Assembly: GCF_027853915.1 (NCBI RefSeq)
Contig: NZ_JAQGLA010000016.1
Location: forward strand, 1 to 64,000
DNA from: Saccharopolyspora oryzae
GTDB taxonomy: Bacteria > Actinomycetota > Actinomycetes > Mycobacteriales > Pseudonocardiaceae
DNA length: 64,000 nucleotides
Reading direction: 5' to 3'
Shown: positions 32,337 through 41,369 of the stretch, one piece after another
How the letters are laid out: each line of letters opens with the position of its first letter
Numbering within the stretch: position 1 is the first letter of the stretch
The notes under the pieces: generated by a model
The model's database searches: none
Seen by the model: the letters and a program-made list of their open reading frames with translations, nothing else
Told to the model about the DNA's origin: nothing
Translations under genes and position numbers: made by a program

Positions 32337-33860
32337 CAGGTCCGCGATGCGGTGGCGGGGGAGGTCGATCAGGCGGAGGTCCAGGTCGGCCGGTACCGGG
32401 GCGAGGGCGGCGACCCGCTCCTTGGCCTCGCGCTTGGTGAGCTCCGGGTCGACGTGGGCGATCAGGGCTTCGCGCCAGACGTTGCCGAGCTTGCCGTGCG
32501 CGCGCTGCAGCAGGTAGCCCGCCACCGAGTCCGGTTCCACCAGGTCGGCCACCACGAGGGCGTGCTTGGAGTCCGGCGTGCTGCGGTGGAAGCGCAGCTG
32601 GTACTTCGCCCCGACCAGCTCGGACAGCGCGCGCTGGGCGCGTTCGCTGGTGATGTCCGGGTGGTTGTTGTCGACGAGGAACGCGACCCGGTCGGCGTTG
32701 CCCGCCAGCAGCATCCGCGCCAGCCACGGGCCCGGATCCGACCGCAGGTCGTACACCGGCGGCTGCGGCTGCCTGCGGATCGGCTTCGACCAGCCGGGCT
32801 CGCGCAGCGAGGAGACCGGGCTGCCGAGGCGTTCGCCGATCGCGCCCAGGAACTCCGGGGACGCCGTCGCCTCGACCGCCTCCACCGACTGCGGGCCGTG
32901 CGTGTAGATGCCGGGCACCTGCCGCAGCGCGAGCTTGCGGGTGTGCGCGGTCGGCTGGCACACGTACAGGTCGCTGGCGCTGCCGATGGCCTGCGCGCCG
33001 AAGTAGCGGTGGAACTGCGGCAGGATCGCCTCGAACACCATGCCCAGCCGCAGCAGTTCCTGCTGCACCTTGTGCCCCAGCGCGGGCGTCCGCGTGCTGT
33101 AGCCGTAGGCGACCAGCAGGCGGCTGTTCGGCCCGGCCATGCACTCGGCGGCGCGGGCGGCGAACAGGCCGATGCCCTCCGGGGTGTAGGGCGGGTCGGT
33201 GAACACCAGGTCGGCCCAGGCCTCCACCGCCGACGGCACTGCGAAGCGCAGGTCGGTGTGCAGGGTGCGGACGTCGAAGCCGCGTTCGGCGGCAACGGCG
33301 TCGATGTGCTGCAGGATCCGCTCGTCGAGGTCCACGACGGTCACCGAGACCGACGGCACCACCAGCCCCAGTGCCAGCGAGGTCAGGTCGTGGTCGCCCA
33401 GGCAGAGGAGGTTGGCGCCGCGCAGGTCGTAGTTGTCGCGCAGCCATTCGGCGCGGCGCAGCGCGGTTTCCGGAGTGGCGGTGACGTGGTCGAGCGCCGC
33501 AGCCGGCCGCGGACCGGTTTCGACGAACTCGCGCATCAGCGCCAACTGCTCGGCCCCGGACGGCGCAGTCGTGCCCAGCTCGTCCAGCGCGAAGCTCTCC
33601 CGGTAGCGCTCGCGGGCCTGCGCGGACAGCCGGTGCGCGCTGCCGGTGGTCTCGAGATCGGTCCCGATCGCGGCGAGCAGGTCCTCGACGGTCCGCCGCG
33701 CCACCGCGGTGCGGCGGATCAGCTCGTCGAGCTCGACGGGTTCGCCGGTCAGCTGCGCGAGGACTTCGCGGAGGTGGCGCGCGAGGACACCGGCGTCGGC
33801 GAGCAACCCTCGCACGGCGTCGATCGGGTCAGGAGTAGCGGCATGCGGAGCAGTGTTCAT
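32319..33860 (-). CDS. Branched-polyamine-synthase-like (BpsA/DUF43) protein
   Basis: 513 residues. An N-terminal helical/wHTH-like part (about 1-110) precedes an aminopropyltransferase-like Rossmann domain: GANLLCLGDHDLTSLAL and VTVVDLDERILQHID for the nucleotide pocket, then FTDPPYTPEGI for the active site. This matches the BpsA/DUF43 family that makes branched polyamines (N4-aminopropylspermidine type) in thermophiles. Here the C-terminal third (about 350-513) adds a further domain. Activity in this mesophile-like genome is inference; the DPPY loop could also suit an N-type methyltransferase. ATG at 33860 is chosen; an earlier ATG adds 21 residues. Confidence 0.75.
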   Translation of the reverse strand: MNTAPHAATPDPIDAVRGLLADAGVLARHLREVLAQLTGEPVELDELIRRTAVARRTVEDLLAAIGTDLETTGSAHRLSAQARERYRESFALDELGTTAPSGAEQLALMREFVETGPRPAAALDHVTATPETALRRAEWLRDNYDLRGANLLCLGDHDLTSLALGLVVPSVSVTVVDLDERILQHIDAVAAERGFDVRTLHTDLRFAVPSAVEAWADLVFTDPPYTPEGIGLFAARAAECMAGPNSRLLVAYGYSTRTPALGHKVQQELLRLGMVFEAILPQFHRYFGAQAIGSASDLYVCQPTAHTRKLALRQVPGIYTHGPQSVEAVEATASPEFLGAIGERLGSPVSSLREPGWSKPIRRQPQPPVYDLRSDPGPWLARMLLAGNADRVAFLVDNNHPDITSERAQRALSELVGAKYQLRFHRSTPDSKHALVVADLVEPDSVAGYLLQRAHGKLGNVWREALIAHVDPELTKREAKERVAALAPVPADLDLRLIDLPRHRIADLLTVTG

Positions 33861-34011
33861 CGGGTGAATCAGCTTACGGGCCCCGCTCCGGCGTCGCGCT
33901 CCCAGCAGGCGGAACGAGATCACGCGTGTGTCTCGTCGATCGCAGGATGCTATCGATCCAGCTAGGGTCGGCCGGGTTTAAAGCGGACCGCGACTACTTG
34001 AGGGGGCTCGC

Positions 34012-35103
34012 TTGATCGAGTTCCAAGCCGTGCGCAAGGAGTACCAGAACGGCACCGTCGCCGTCCACGAGCTCAGCCTGTCGGTGCGGACGGGCACCAT
34101 CACCGTGCTGGTCGGCCCTTCGGGGTGCGGAAAGACCACGTTGATGCGGATGGTGAACCGGATGATCGAACCGTCGGGGGGCAAGGTGCTCGTCGGCGGT
34201 ACCGACGTGCGCGAGCGCGACCCGGCGGAGCTGCGCCGCGGCATCGGTTACGTGATCCAGCAGGCGGGGTTGTTCCCGCACCGCAACGTGCTCGACAACA
34301 TCGCGACGGTGCCGCTGCTGCACGGGCGCAGCAAGCAGGAGGCCCGCAAGCGCGCCGGGGAGCTGCTGGAGCTGGTCGGGTTGCAGCCGGAGCTGGGCAA
34401 GCGCTACCCGGCGCAGCTCTCCGGTGGTCAGCAGCAGCGCGTCGGGGTGGCCCGGGCGCTGGCGGCCGATCCGCCGGTGCTGCTGATGGACGAACCGTTC
34501 AGCGCCGTCGACCCGGTGGTGCGCGAGGGGCTGCAGGACGAGCTGCTGAGGTTGCAGGACGAGCTGGACAAGACGGTCCTGTTCGTCACGCACGACATCG
34601 ACGAGGCCATCAAGCTGGGGGAGAAGGTCGCGGTGCTGCGGCAGGGCGGGCACCTCGCCCAGTACGCCGAGCCCGACGACCTGCTGGCCGAACCGGCCGA
34701 CGACTTCGTGACCGCGTTCGTCGGTCGCGACCGCGGCTACCGCCGACTGTCCTTCGTGGACTCCGACGGTCTCCGGCCGCAGCAGGTGGACACGGTCGAG
34801 CTCGGCGCCCGGGTGAACCGGCAGGAGCTGTGGCGGCTGGCGCTGGACGAGTCCGGCCGGCCGCGTGGCTGGCTGCCGCCGGAGACCGAAGTGGACGGTG
34901 AGCTGGCCGAGGACCGGCTCGTCGCGGGCGGATCGCTGTACACGCGGGGCACTCCGCTGCGCGGTGCGCTGGACGCCGCGCTGTCGGCGCCGACCGGGCT
35001 GGGTGTGGTGGTCGACGGCGACGGCGGGTACGTCGGCGTGGTCACCGCGGAGCACGTGCTCGACGTGATCGAGCGGCAGCGCCGACCCCAGGGGCTGCCG
35101 TGA
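34012..35103 (+). CDS. Osmoprotectant ABC transporter, ATP-binding subunit
   Basis: 363 residues of the OpuCA/ProV type. Walker A is GPSGCGKTTL, the Q-loop is YVIQQAG, the signature is LSGGQQQRVGVARAL, Walker B is VLLMDEPFSAVD and the switch His is in VTHDIDEA. The C-terminal 110 residues look like a shortened CBS-type regulatory region. It energises uptake of glycine betaine, choline or carnitine under osmotic stress. It starts at TTG 34012 with GAGGGGGC upstream. It is the first gene of a tight four-gene operon whose genes overlap by a few bases. Its stop overlaps the first permease start. Confidence 0.93.
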   Translation: MIEFQAVRKEYQNGTVAVHELSLSVRTGTITVLVGPSGCGKTTLMRMVNRMIEPSGGKVLVGGTDVRERDPAELRRGIGYVIQQAGLFPHRNVLDNIATVPLLHGRSKQEARKRAGELLELVGLQPELGKRYPAQLSGGQQQRVGVARALAADPPVLLMDEPFSAVDPVVREGLQDELLRLQDELDKTVLFVTHDIDEAIKLGEKVAVLRQGGHLAQYAEPDDLLAEPADDFVTAFVGRDRGYRRLSFVDSDGLRPQQVDTVELGARVNRQELWRLALDESGRPRGWLPPETEVDGELAEDRLVAGGSLYTRGTPLRGALDAALSAPTGLGVVVDGDGGYVGVVTAEHVLDVIERQRRPQGLP

Positions 35104-35756
35104 TCGACTACTTCGGCAGCCCGAGCAACCGCGAGCTGGTGTTCGGCCAGCTCGCCCAACACGTCTACCTGGCGCTGGTGCCGCTGGTGCTCGGCGTGCT
35201 GCTGGCGCTGCCGCTGGGGCGGCTGGCGCAGCAGGTGCGCTGGTTGCGCGGCCCGCTGCAAGGCACCTCGAACGTGGTCTACACGATCCCGTCGCTGGCG
35301 CTGTTCGTGCTGATCCCCGGCATCCTGGGCACCCCGCTGCTGTCGCCGGTCAACGTGATCATCGCGCTGACGCTCTACACCGCGGCGCTGCTGGTCCGCC
35401 CGGTCATGGACGCGCTCGACTCGGTGCCCGCGCACATCGTCGCCGCCGCCACCGCGATGGGCTTCCGGCCCACCCGGCGGTTCCTCACCGTCGAACTGCC
35501 CTTGTCGGTCCCGGTGCTGGCCGCCGCGGTCCGGGTGGCCTCGGTCAGCAACATCAGCCTGGTCAGCGTCGGTGCGCTGGTCGGCATCGGCGGACTCGGC
35601 CGGCTGTTCACCGACGGGTTCCAGCGCGACTACCCCGAGCAGATCCTCATCGGCATCGTGCTGACCCTGCTGCTGGCGCTGGTGGTGGACCTGCTGCTGG
35701 TGGTGCTGTGGCGACTGCTCACCCCGTGGGCGCGAGCGGGGGTGAAGGCGGCGTGA
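35100..35756 (+). CDS. Osmoprotectant ABC transporter permease 1
   Basis: 218 residues with five to six membrane helices and the binding-protein-dependent permease loop EAA-like box around AATAMGFRPTRRFLTVELPLS. It matches the OpuCB/ProW-type permeases of quaternary-amine importers. The GTG start at 35100 overlaps the ATPase stop (GTGA). It pairs with the next gene to form the membrane channel. Confidence 0.93.
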   Translation: MIDYFGSPSNRELVFGQLAQHVYLALVPLVLGVLLALPLGRLAQQVRWLRGPLQGTSNVVYTIPSLALFVLIPGILGTPLLSPVNVIIALTLYTAALLVRPVMDALDSVPAHIVAAATAMGFRPTRRFLTVELPLSVPVLAAAVRVASVSNISLVSVGALVGIGGLGRLFTDGFQRDYPEQILIGIVLTLLLALVVDLLLVVLWRLLTPWARAGVKAA

Positions 35757-36433
35757 TCGGCGAGTTGATCGCGTGGTTGACCGACCCCGCGCACTGGACC
35801 GGGCCGGGCGGGATCCTGGCGCAGACCCTGCTGCACCTCTACTACTGCGTGGTGTCGGTGGCGGCGGCGTCCGCGGTGGCCGTGCCGCTCGGTGTCTACA
35901 TCGGACACACCGGGCGCGGTTCGGTGTTCGTGGTCGGGCTCAGCAACGCGATGCGCGCACTGCCCACGCTGGGCGTGGTGACGATCCTGGTGCTGGGCTT
36001 CGGGCTCGGCGAACTGCCCGCGCTGGCCGGACTGGTGGTCCTGGCGATCCCGTCGATCCTCTCCGGCACCTACGCCGGGATCCGCAACGCCCCGGCCGAC
36101 GCGGTGGACGCCGCCAAGGGCATGGGGATGACGTCCGGGCAGCGGTTGTGGCAGGTGGAGCTGCCGACGGCGCTGCCGCTGGTGCTCGGCGGGGTGCGCA
36201 GCGCGATGCTGCAGGTGGTGGCCACCGCGGCCGTCGCCGCCTACGTCGGCCTCGGCGGGCTGGGGCGGATCCTGCTGGACGGTTTGAAGATCAGCGACTA
36301 CGCGCAGATGGCCTCGGCCGCGATCGTCATCGCGGTCCTGGCGGTGCTGCTCGACCTGGTGTTGGCCGGTGCGACCCGGCTGCTGGTGCCGCGCGGTCTG
36401 CAGTTGGCCGCTCGACGAGGAGGTAACGACTGA
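35753..36433 (+). CDS. Osmoprotectant ABC transporter permease 2
   Basis: 226 residues with five to six membrane helices. The EAA-like loop is VDAAKGMGMTSGQRLWQVELP. It is homologous to permease 1 and to OpuCD. GTG at 35753 overlaps the stop of permease 1 (GTGA) and has GGGGGTGAAGG upstream. Two distinct permeases in one operon are normal for OpuC-type systems. Confidence 0.93.
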   Translation: MIGELIAWLTDPAHWTGPGGILAQTLLHLYYCVVSVAAASAVAVPLGVYIGHTGRGSVFVVGLSNAMRALPTLGVVTILVLGFGLGELPALAGLVVLAIPSILSGTYAGIRNAPADAVDAAKGMGMTSGQRLWQVELPTALPLVLGGVRSAMLQVVATAAVAAYVGLGGLGRILLDGLKISDYAQMASAAIVIAVLAVLLDLVLAGATRLLVPRGLQLAARRGGND

Positions 36434-37311
36434 TGAAGCGGTTGCTGGTGTGCGCTGCTGCGGCGGCGCTGCTGCTGACCGGCTGCGGATCGCAGAACCC
36501 GTTGCAGAACAACGGCGACCAGGGCGGAACCCTGGTGCTCGGCTCGGCGGACTTCGCGGAGAGCGAGCTGCTGATGCACATCTACGCCGAGGCGCTGAAG
36601 ACCACCGGCGCCGAGGTGGAGACCAAACCCCGCATCGGGGCCCGCGAGTTCTACGTCAACGCGGTGAAGAACGGCGAGCTCGCGCTGGTACCCGACTACA
36701 CCGGGAACCTGCTGCAGTACCTGGACCCGAAGTCCTCGGCGACCGAGTCGCAGCAGGTCTACGACCAGCTCAAGCAGACCGTGCCGGGCGAGATGGAGCT
36801 GCTCGCCCAGTCCCCGGCGGAGGACTCCGACGTCCTGACCGTCACCTCGGCCACCGCCGACAGCGGGCTGCACTCGATGGCCGACCTCGGGCCGCGTTGC
36901 GGTGAGCTGGTGCTGGGCGCCCCGGCGGAGTGGAAGTCCCGCTGGGAGTCCAAGATCGCCGAGGACTACGGCTGCACGTTCAAGGAGATCCGCCCGGTCG
37001 AGGCCGGCACGATCACGGTGAACGCACTGGTCGACGGGCAGATCCAGGTTGCGAACCTGTTCACCACGTCCTCCCAGATCGGGGAGAAGAAGCTGGTGAA
37101 GCTGGACGACCCGAAGAACATGTTCCCGGCCCAGAACGTGGTTCCCCTGGTGCACAAGGGAAAGCTGACCCCGCAGCAGGCCGAGGCCCTGAACAAGGTC
37201 TCCGCGGCCCTGACCACGGACAAGCTCACGGACCTCAACCGCCGCCTCGAGGTGGAGAAGGCCAACCCGGCGGACCTCGCCAAGGAATTCGTCTCCAGCG
37301 CAGGCCTGTGA
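36433..37311 (+). CDS. Osmoprotectant ABC transporter substrate-binding lipoprotein
   Basis: 292 residues. The lipoprotein signal MKRLLVCAAAAALLLTGC has the lipidated Cys at 18. The body is an OpuAC/ProX-type binding domain with LGSADFAESELLMHIYAEAL and ELALVPDYTGNLLQYL. It captures quaternary amines outside the membrane and delivers them to the two permeases. The start overlaps the stop of permease 2. The operon ends at a palindromic hairpin 17 bp past the stop. Confidence 0.94.
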   Translation: MKRLLVCAAAAALLLTGCGSQNPLQNNGDQGGTLVLGSADFAESELLMHIYAEALKTTGAEVETKPRIGAREFYVNAVKNGELALVPDYTGNLLQYLDPKSSATESQQVYDQLKQTVPGEMELLAQSPAEDSDVLTVTSATADSGLHSMADLGPRCGELVLGAPAEWKSRWESKIAEDYGCTFKEIRPVEAGTITVNALVDGQIQVANLFTTSSQIGEKKLVKLDDPKNMFPAQNVVPLVHKGKLTPQQAEALNKVSAALTTDKLTDLNRRLEVEKANPADLAKEFVSSAGL

Positions 37312-37328
37312 CCCCCGCATGCGAAGGG

Positions 37329-37374
37329 CTCGTGAGTGTTTTGGGTTGCTATAACGACCCAAAACACTCACGAG
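37329..37374. repeat. CGTGAG palindrome element a (between convergent genes)
   Basis: A perfect 18-bp inverted repeat, 37329-37346 (CTCGTGAGTGTTTTGGGT) with 37357-37374, and a 10-nt loop TGCTATAACG. It lies between the convergent stops of the binding-protein gene and the IclR-type gene, so it probably terminates both. Three related elements occur at 40064, 43882 and 45040; the loop here is shared with 40064 except for one base. Confidence 0.88.
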
Positions 37375-37382
37375 GGGCGCGG

Positions 37383-38165
37383 TCAGGTGGGGCGGCCGCT
37401 GATCCTGGTGGTCAGCTCTGCTGCCGTTCGGTGGACGTGGGCGGCCAGGTCGGGCCAGGTCTCGCCGCACTCCGGGCCTTCGCAGAGGTGGCGGAAGGTC
37501 ACGCTGATCGCCGCGATCGGGCGCGCACCGTGGTCGAACACCGCTGATGCCACCGAGGCGAAGCCGGCCGTGACGAACCCGTCCTCGACGGCCCAGCCGC
37601 GGCGCTGCTCGGTGCCGAGCAGGCGGCGGAGCTCGGGGAGGTTGCGGGGGCCGCGATCGGTCCGGCGGACGAACACCTCGCTGGAGGGCAGCAGGGCGCG
37701 GACCTGCGCCGCAGGCAGGTGCGCGAGCATCGCCCGGCCGGACGCCGTCAGCTGGGCGGGCAGGCGCACGCCGACGTCCGTGACCAGCGTCTGCGGTTGG
37801 GACGGGCGCTCCTTGAGCAGGTAGAGCGACTCGCCGCCGTGCAGGACGCCCAGGTGCGCGGTGGTGCCGACCTGGTCGACCAGGCGGCGCAGCAGCGGTC
37901 CGGCCAGGCGCTCCAGCGGGTCGTGGCGCAGGTAGGCGGAGCCGAGCTCGAAGGTCGCCATGCCCAGGCCGTAGCGCCGCTCCTCGGGCAGGTGGGTGAC
38001 GAATCCGGCCGCCACCAGCTCCCCCAGCAGGTGGTAGGTGGTGGAGCGCGGCAGGTCCAGGTCGCGGGCGATGACGCCCGCCGACACCGGCCCGGCCCGC
38101 CCGGCCAGCAGCCGCAGGATCGCCAGACCCCGCCGCAGGGCCGGCACGTCGCTGCTGTCGCCCAC
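37383..38165 (-). CDS. IclR-family regulator of the histidine-utilisation genes
   Basis: 260 residues. The N-terminal winged helix (ALRRGLAILRLLAGRAGPVS, then ARDLDLPRSTTYHLLGELV) and the C-terminal IclR effector domain (about 85-250) are typical, including LTASGRAMLAHLP. It is divergent from the hut genes, so it probably controls them, sensing urocanate or another intermediate; in Streptomyces hut expression is also under local control. A good palindrome, CGTCTGG-N4-CCAGACG, lies 14 bp upstream of its start. Confidence 0.9.
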   Translation of the reverse strand: MGDSSDVPALRRGLAILRLLAGRAGPVSAGVIARDLDLPRSTTYHLLGELVAAGFVTHLPEERRYGLGMATFELGSAYLRHDPLERLAGPLLRRLVDQVGTTAHLGVLHGGESLYLLKERPSQPQTLVTDVGVRLPAQLTASGRAMLAHLPAAQVRALLPSSEVFVRRTDRGPRNLPELRRLLGTEQRRGWAVEDGFVTAGFASVASAVFDHGARPIAAISVTFRHLCEGPECGETWPDLAAHVHRTAAELTTRISGRPT

Positions 38166-38178
38166 TGCAACCTCCCAC

Positions 38179-38196
38179 CGTCTGGAATGCCAGACG
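38179..38196. promoter_or_regulatory. Probable IclR operator between regulator and hutU
   Basis: CGTCTGGAATGCCAGACG is a 7-bp inverted repeat with a 4-bp spacer, 14 bp before the regulator start and about 180 bp before hutU. Its size and place fit an operator for the adjacent IclR-family protein controlling itself and the divergent hut genes. Confidence 0.6.
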
Positions 38197-38253
38197 CTCT
38201 CACCCTATCCGGGCTTATGCGAACCGCGCAGTGGCGTTGGTATGGAGGTATGC

Positions 38254-38361
38254 GTGACAACGCGCGGTGCGGGACCTGCGCGCGTCGCCCCGGAGATCGC
38301 CGAAGTCGAGGACCTGAGCCGCTCTGGCGCCGTGCGCGCCGCCATCACCGAGTTCGTGTGA
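38254..38361 (+). CDS. Possible small ORF before hutU
   Basis: A 35-residue frame ([20 protein letters not shown], then [15 protein letters not shown]) starts at GTG with GGAGG six bases upstream and ends 13 bp before hutU. Its placement could make it a leader peptide or a small protein of the hut operon. I recognise no family, and it may not be real. Confidence 0.35.
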   Translation: MTTRGAGPARVAPEIAEVEDLSRSGAVRAAITEFV

Positions 38362-38374
38362 AGTGGAGGGTGTC

Positions 38375-40027
38375 ATGAGCCAAGCCCGACCCGTGCGCGC
38401 CCCGCGCGGTACGACGCTGACGGCGCGCAGCTGGAGCACCGAAGCGCCGCTGCGGATGCTGCAGAACAACCTCGACCCCGAGGTCGCCGAGCGGCCCGAT
38501 GACCTGGTGGTCTACGGCGGCACGGGCAAGGCCGCGCGGAACTGGGCGTCCTTCGACGCGATGGTGCGCGAGCTGACCGACCTGCGCGAGGACGAGACGC
38601 TGCTGGTGCAGTCCGGCAAGCCGGTGGGGGTGCTGCAGACCCACGAGTGGGCGCCGCGGGTGCTGATCGCCAACTCCAACCTGGTCGGCGACTGGGCGAA
38701 CTGGGCGGAGTTCCGCCGCCTCGACGCGCTCGGCCTGATGATGTACGGCCAGATGACCGCCGGTTCGTGGATCTACATCGGCACGCAGGGCATCCTGCAG
38801 GGCACCTACGAGACGTTCGGCGCGGTCGCGGCGAAGCGCTTCGGCGGATCCCTGGCAGGCACGCTGACGCTCACCGCCGGCCTTGGCGGCATGGGTGGCG
38901 CGCAGCCGCTGGCGGTGACCATGAACGACGGCGTGGCGCTGGTCGTGGAGTGCGACCCCGAGCGCGCGCACCGCCGCGTCCGGCACCACTACCTCGACGA
39001 AGTCGCCGTCGACCTCGACGACGCGATCGCCAAGGCCGTGGCCGCCAAGGAGCAGCGGCGCGCGTACTCGGTCGCCGTGATCGGCAACGCGGCCGAGGTG
39101 CTGCCGGAGGTCCTGCGGCGCGGGGTGCCGGTCGACGTCGTCACCGACCAGACCTCCGCGCACGACCCGCTGTCCTACCTGCCGAAGGGCGTCGCGCTGG
39201 AGGACTGGGCCGACTACGCGGCCGCGAAGCCCGACGAGTTCACCGAGCGGGCGCGCGAGTCGATGGCCGAGCACGTCGAAGCGATGGTCGGGTTCCTCGA
39301 CGCGGGTGCGGAGGTGTTCGACTACGGCAACTCGCTGCGCGGGGAGGCCCAGCTCGCCGGGTACGAGCGCGCGTTCGCCTACCCGGGGTTCGTGCCCGCC
39401 TACATCCGGCCGCTGTTCTGCGAGGGCAAGGGCCCGTTCCGGTGGGCGGCGCTGTCCGGGGATCCGGCCGACATCGCCGCGACCGACCGGGCGATCCTGG
39501 ACCTGTTCGGCGAGGACGAGCACCTGGCCCGGTGGATCCGGCTGGCGGGGGAGAAGGTCTCGTTCCAGGGGCTGCCCGCGCGGATCTGCTGGCTCGGCTA
39601 CGGCGAGCGCGCCGCTGCCGGTGAGCGGTTCAACGAGATGGTGGCCTCCGGCGAGCTCAAGGCGCCGGTGGTGCTCGGCCGCGACCACCTGGACTGCGGA
39701 TCGGTGGCCTCGCCGTACCGGGAGACCGAGGCGATGGCCGACACCTCGGACGCGGTGGCCGACTGGCCGCTGCTGAACGCGCTGGTCAACACGGCTTCCG
39801 GGGCGACGTGGGTGTCGCTGCACCACGGTGGCGGGGTCGGCATGGGGCGCTCGCTGCACGCCGGGCAGGTCACCGTCGCCGACGGCACCGAGCTGGCCGG
39901 GCGGAAGCTGGCGCGGGTGCTGACCAACGACCCCGGCATGGGGGTGATCCGCCACGTCGACGCGGGTTACCAGCGCGCCGAGCAGGTCGCGGCGGAGCGC
40001 GGCGTCCGCACGCCGCTGGTGACGTGA
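38375..40027 (+). CDS. hutU: Urocanate hydratase
   Basis: 550 residues, full length. Conserved stretches include [12 protein letters not shown] near the N-terminus, [20 protein letters not shown], the [20 protein letters not shown]-binding loop and [18 protein letters not shown] near the end. It uses bound NAD+ to convert urocanate to imidazolone propionate, step two of histidine breakdown. ATG at 38375 has GTGGAGGG upstream. No hutH (histidine ammonia-lyase) is in the window, so urocanate must come from an enzyme encoded elsewhere or from outside. A hairpin element separates this gene from the rest of the cluster. Confidence 0.97.
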   Translation: MSQARPVRAPRGTTLTARSWSTEAPLRMLQNNLDPEVAERPDDLVVYGGTGKAARNWASFDAMVRELTDLREDETLLVQSGKPVGVLQTHEWAPRVLIANSNLVGDWANWAEFRRLDALGLMMYGQMTAGSWIYIGTQGILQGTYETFGAVAAKRFGGSLAGTLTLTAGLGGMGGAQPLAVTMNDGVALVVECDPERAHRRVRHHYLDEVAVDLDDAIAKAVAAKEQRRAYSVAVIGNAAEVLPEVLRRGVPVDVVTDQTSAHDPLSYLPKGVALEDWADYAAAKPDEFTERARESMAEHVEAMVGFLDAGAEVFDYGNSLRGEAQLAGYERAFAYPGFVPAYIRPLFCEGKGPFRWAALSGDPADIAATDRAILDLFGEDEHLARWIRLAGEKVSFQGLPARICWLGYGERAAAGERFNEMVASGELKAPVVLGRDHLDCGSVASPYRETEAMADTSDAVADWPLLNALVNTASGATWVSLHHGGGVGMGRSLHAGQVTVADGTELAGRKLARVLTNDPGMGVIRHVDAGYQRAEQVAAERGVRTPLVT

Positions 40028-40063
40028 TTTTCGGAGCAGGCATGCGTCGTTGCTGGTCAAGGG

Positions 40064-40107
40064 CCGTGAGCACTTTGGGGTGCTATAGCGCCTCAAAGTA
40101 CTCACGG
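40064..40107. repeat. CGTGAG palindrome element b (inside the hut cluster)
   Basis: A 17-bp inverted repeat, 40064-40080 (CCGTGAGCACTTTGGGG) with 40091-40107, two positions being G-U or mismatched, and a 10-nt loop TGCTATAGCG. It lies between hutU and the M20 hydrolase gene on the same strand, where it could reduce or process the downstream transcript. The loop matches element a except at one base. Confidence 0.85.
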
Positions 40108-40162
40108 GTCTCCACCTGCGGAAATGCACCGGTCAGCCTTAGGCGAGTGGGAAGGGGTCGTG

Positions 40163-41365
40163 GTGGTCACACCTGATGCGTTGTTGGCGGCGATCGACGG
40201 AGTCGGTGCTGATCGGAGGCGTGGCGGGTATTCGCGGCACGTCTTCGACGACGCCGAGCGGGAGCTGCGCGAGTGGTTCGTCGAGCAGGCCGAGGCCCGA
40301 GACCTGCGGGTGACGACCGATCGCAACGCCAACATCTGGGCGTGGTGGGGCGAGCCGGGCGACGCCGCGGTGGTCACCGGCAGCCACCTGGACTCGGTGC
40401 CCGGCGGCGGCGCCTTCGACGGACCGCTGGGCGTGGTCAGCTCGCTGAGCGCCGTGGATCTGCTGCGGGCGAAGGGTTTCCGCCCGCGGCGGCCGCTGGC
40501 GGTGGTGGTGTTCGCGGAGGAGGAGGGCGGCCGTTTCGGCGTGCCGTGCCTGGGTTCGCGGCTGCTGGCCGGGACCATCGACGCCGACCGCGCCCGCGCG
40601 CTGCGCGACCCGAGCGGCGTCACCTTCGCCGAGGCGATGAGCTCCTTCGGCGCGGACCCGTCCCTGGTGGGGCGGGACGAGGAGGCGCTGCGGCGCATCG
40701 GCCAGTTCGTCGAGCTGCACGTGGAGCAGGGGCGCGGGCTGATCGACCTGGACCGGCCGGTCGCGGTGGCATCCTCGATCCTGGCGCACGGCCGGTGGCG
40801 GTTCCGGTTCAGCGGCCAGGGCAACCACGCGGGCGCGACGCTGCTGGCCGACCGGCGGGATCCGATGCTGCCCGCCGCGCAGCTGGTGGTGGAAGCGCGC
40901 CGGGCCGCCGGGGCGGTCGCCGACGGCCGGGCGACGGTCGGCAGGTTGGTGCCGACCCCGGGCGGCACCAACGTCATCGCGTCCACTGTGGACGTTTGGT
41001 TGGACGCGCGATCGCCGTTGGACGCGGGAACCCGTTCCATGGTGGCGGATCTGACCGGCGCAGCCCAGGAGCTCGCCGCCGCCGAGGGCTGCCAGGTGGA
41101 GGTCGTCGAGGAGTCCTACGGCGACACCGTGCACTTCGACCCGGCGTTCCGCGACCAGCTCAGCGGCTTGCTGGGCGACGTTCCGGCGCTGGCCACGGGA
41201 GCCGGGCACGACGCGGGCGTCCTCGCCGCCGAGGTGCCGACCGCGATGCTGTTCGTGCGCAACCCGACCGGTATCAGCCACGCCCCGGAAGAGCACGCCG
41301 AAGCCGACGACTGCACCGAAGGCGCGCACGCGCTCGCGCGCGTCCTGGAACGCTTGGCGGGGTGA
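40163..41365 (+). CDS. M20 amidohydrolase (AllC/carbamoylase type), likely N-formylglutamate deformylase
   Basis: 400 residues of the M20/M28 amidase-hydrolase family with all metal-site stretches: GSHLDSVPGGGAFDGPLGV, EEEGGRFG, ELHVEQG, GAGHDAG and the closing HAPEEHAEADD. Annotation by similarity alone would be allantoate amidohydrolase or N-carbamoyl-amino-acid hydrolase. Its fixed place between hutU and hutF/hutI, and the absence of hutG, suggest that it releases formate from N-formyl-L-glutamate in the last step; similar Streptomyces clusters carry the same gene. GTG at 40163 (or 40160) follows GGGAAGGGG. It is 4 bp upstream of hutF. Confidence 0.88.
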   Translation: MVTPDALLAAIDGVGADRRRGGYSRHVFDDAERELREWFVEQAEARDLRVTTDRNANIWAWWGEPGDAAVVTGSHLDSVPGGGAFDGPLGVVSSLSAVDLLRAKGFRPRRPLAVVVFAEEEGGRFGVPCLGSRLLAGTIDADRARALRDPSGVTFAEAMSSFGADPSLVGRDEEALRRIGQFVELHVEQGRGLIDLDRPVAVASSILAHGRWRFRFSGQGNHAGATLLADRRDPMLPAAQLVVEARRAAGAVADGRATVGRLVPTPGGTNVIASTVDVWLDARSPLDAGTRSMVADLTGAAQELAAAEGCQVEVVEESYGDTVHFDPAFRDQLSGLLGDVPALATGAGHDAGVLAAEVPTAMLFVRNPTGISHAPEEHAEADDCTEGAHALARVLERLAG

Positions 41366-41369
41366 AGCC

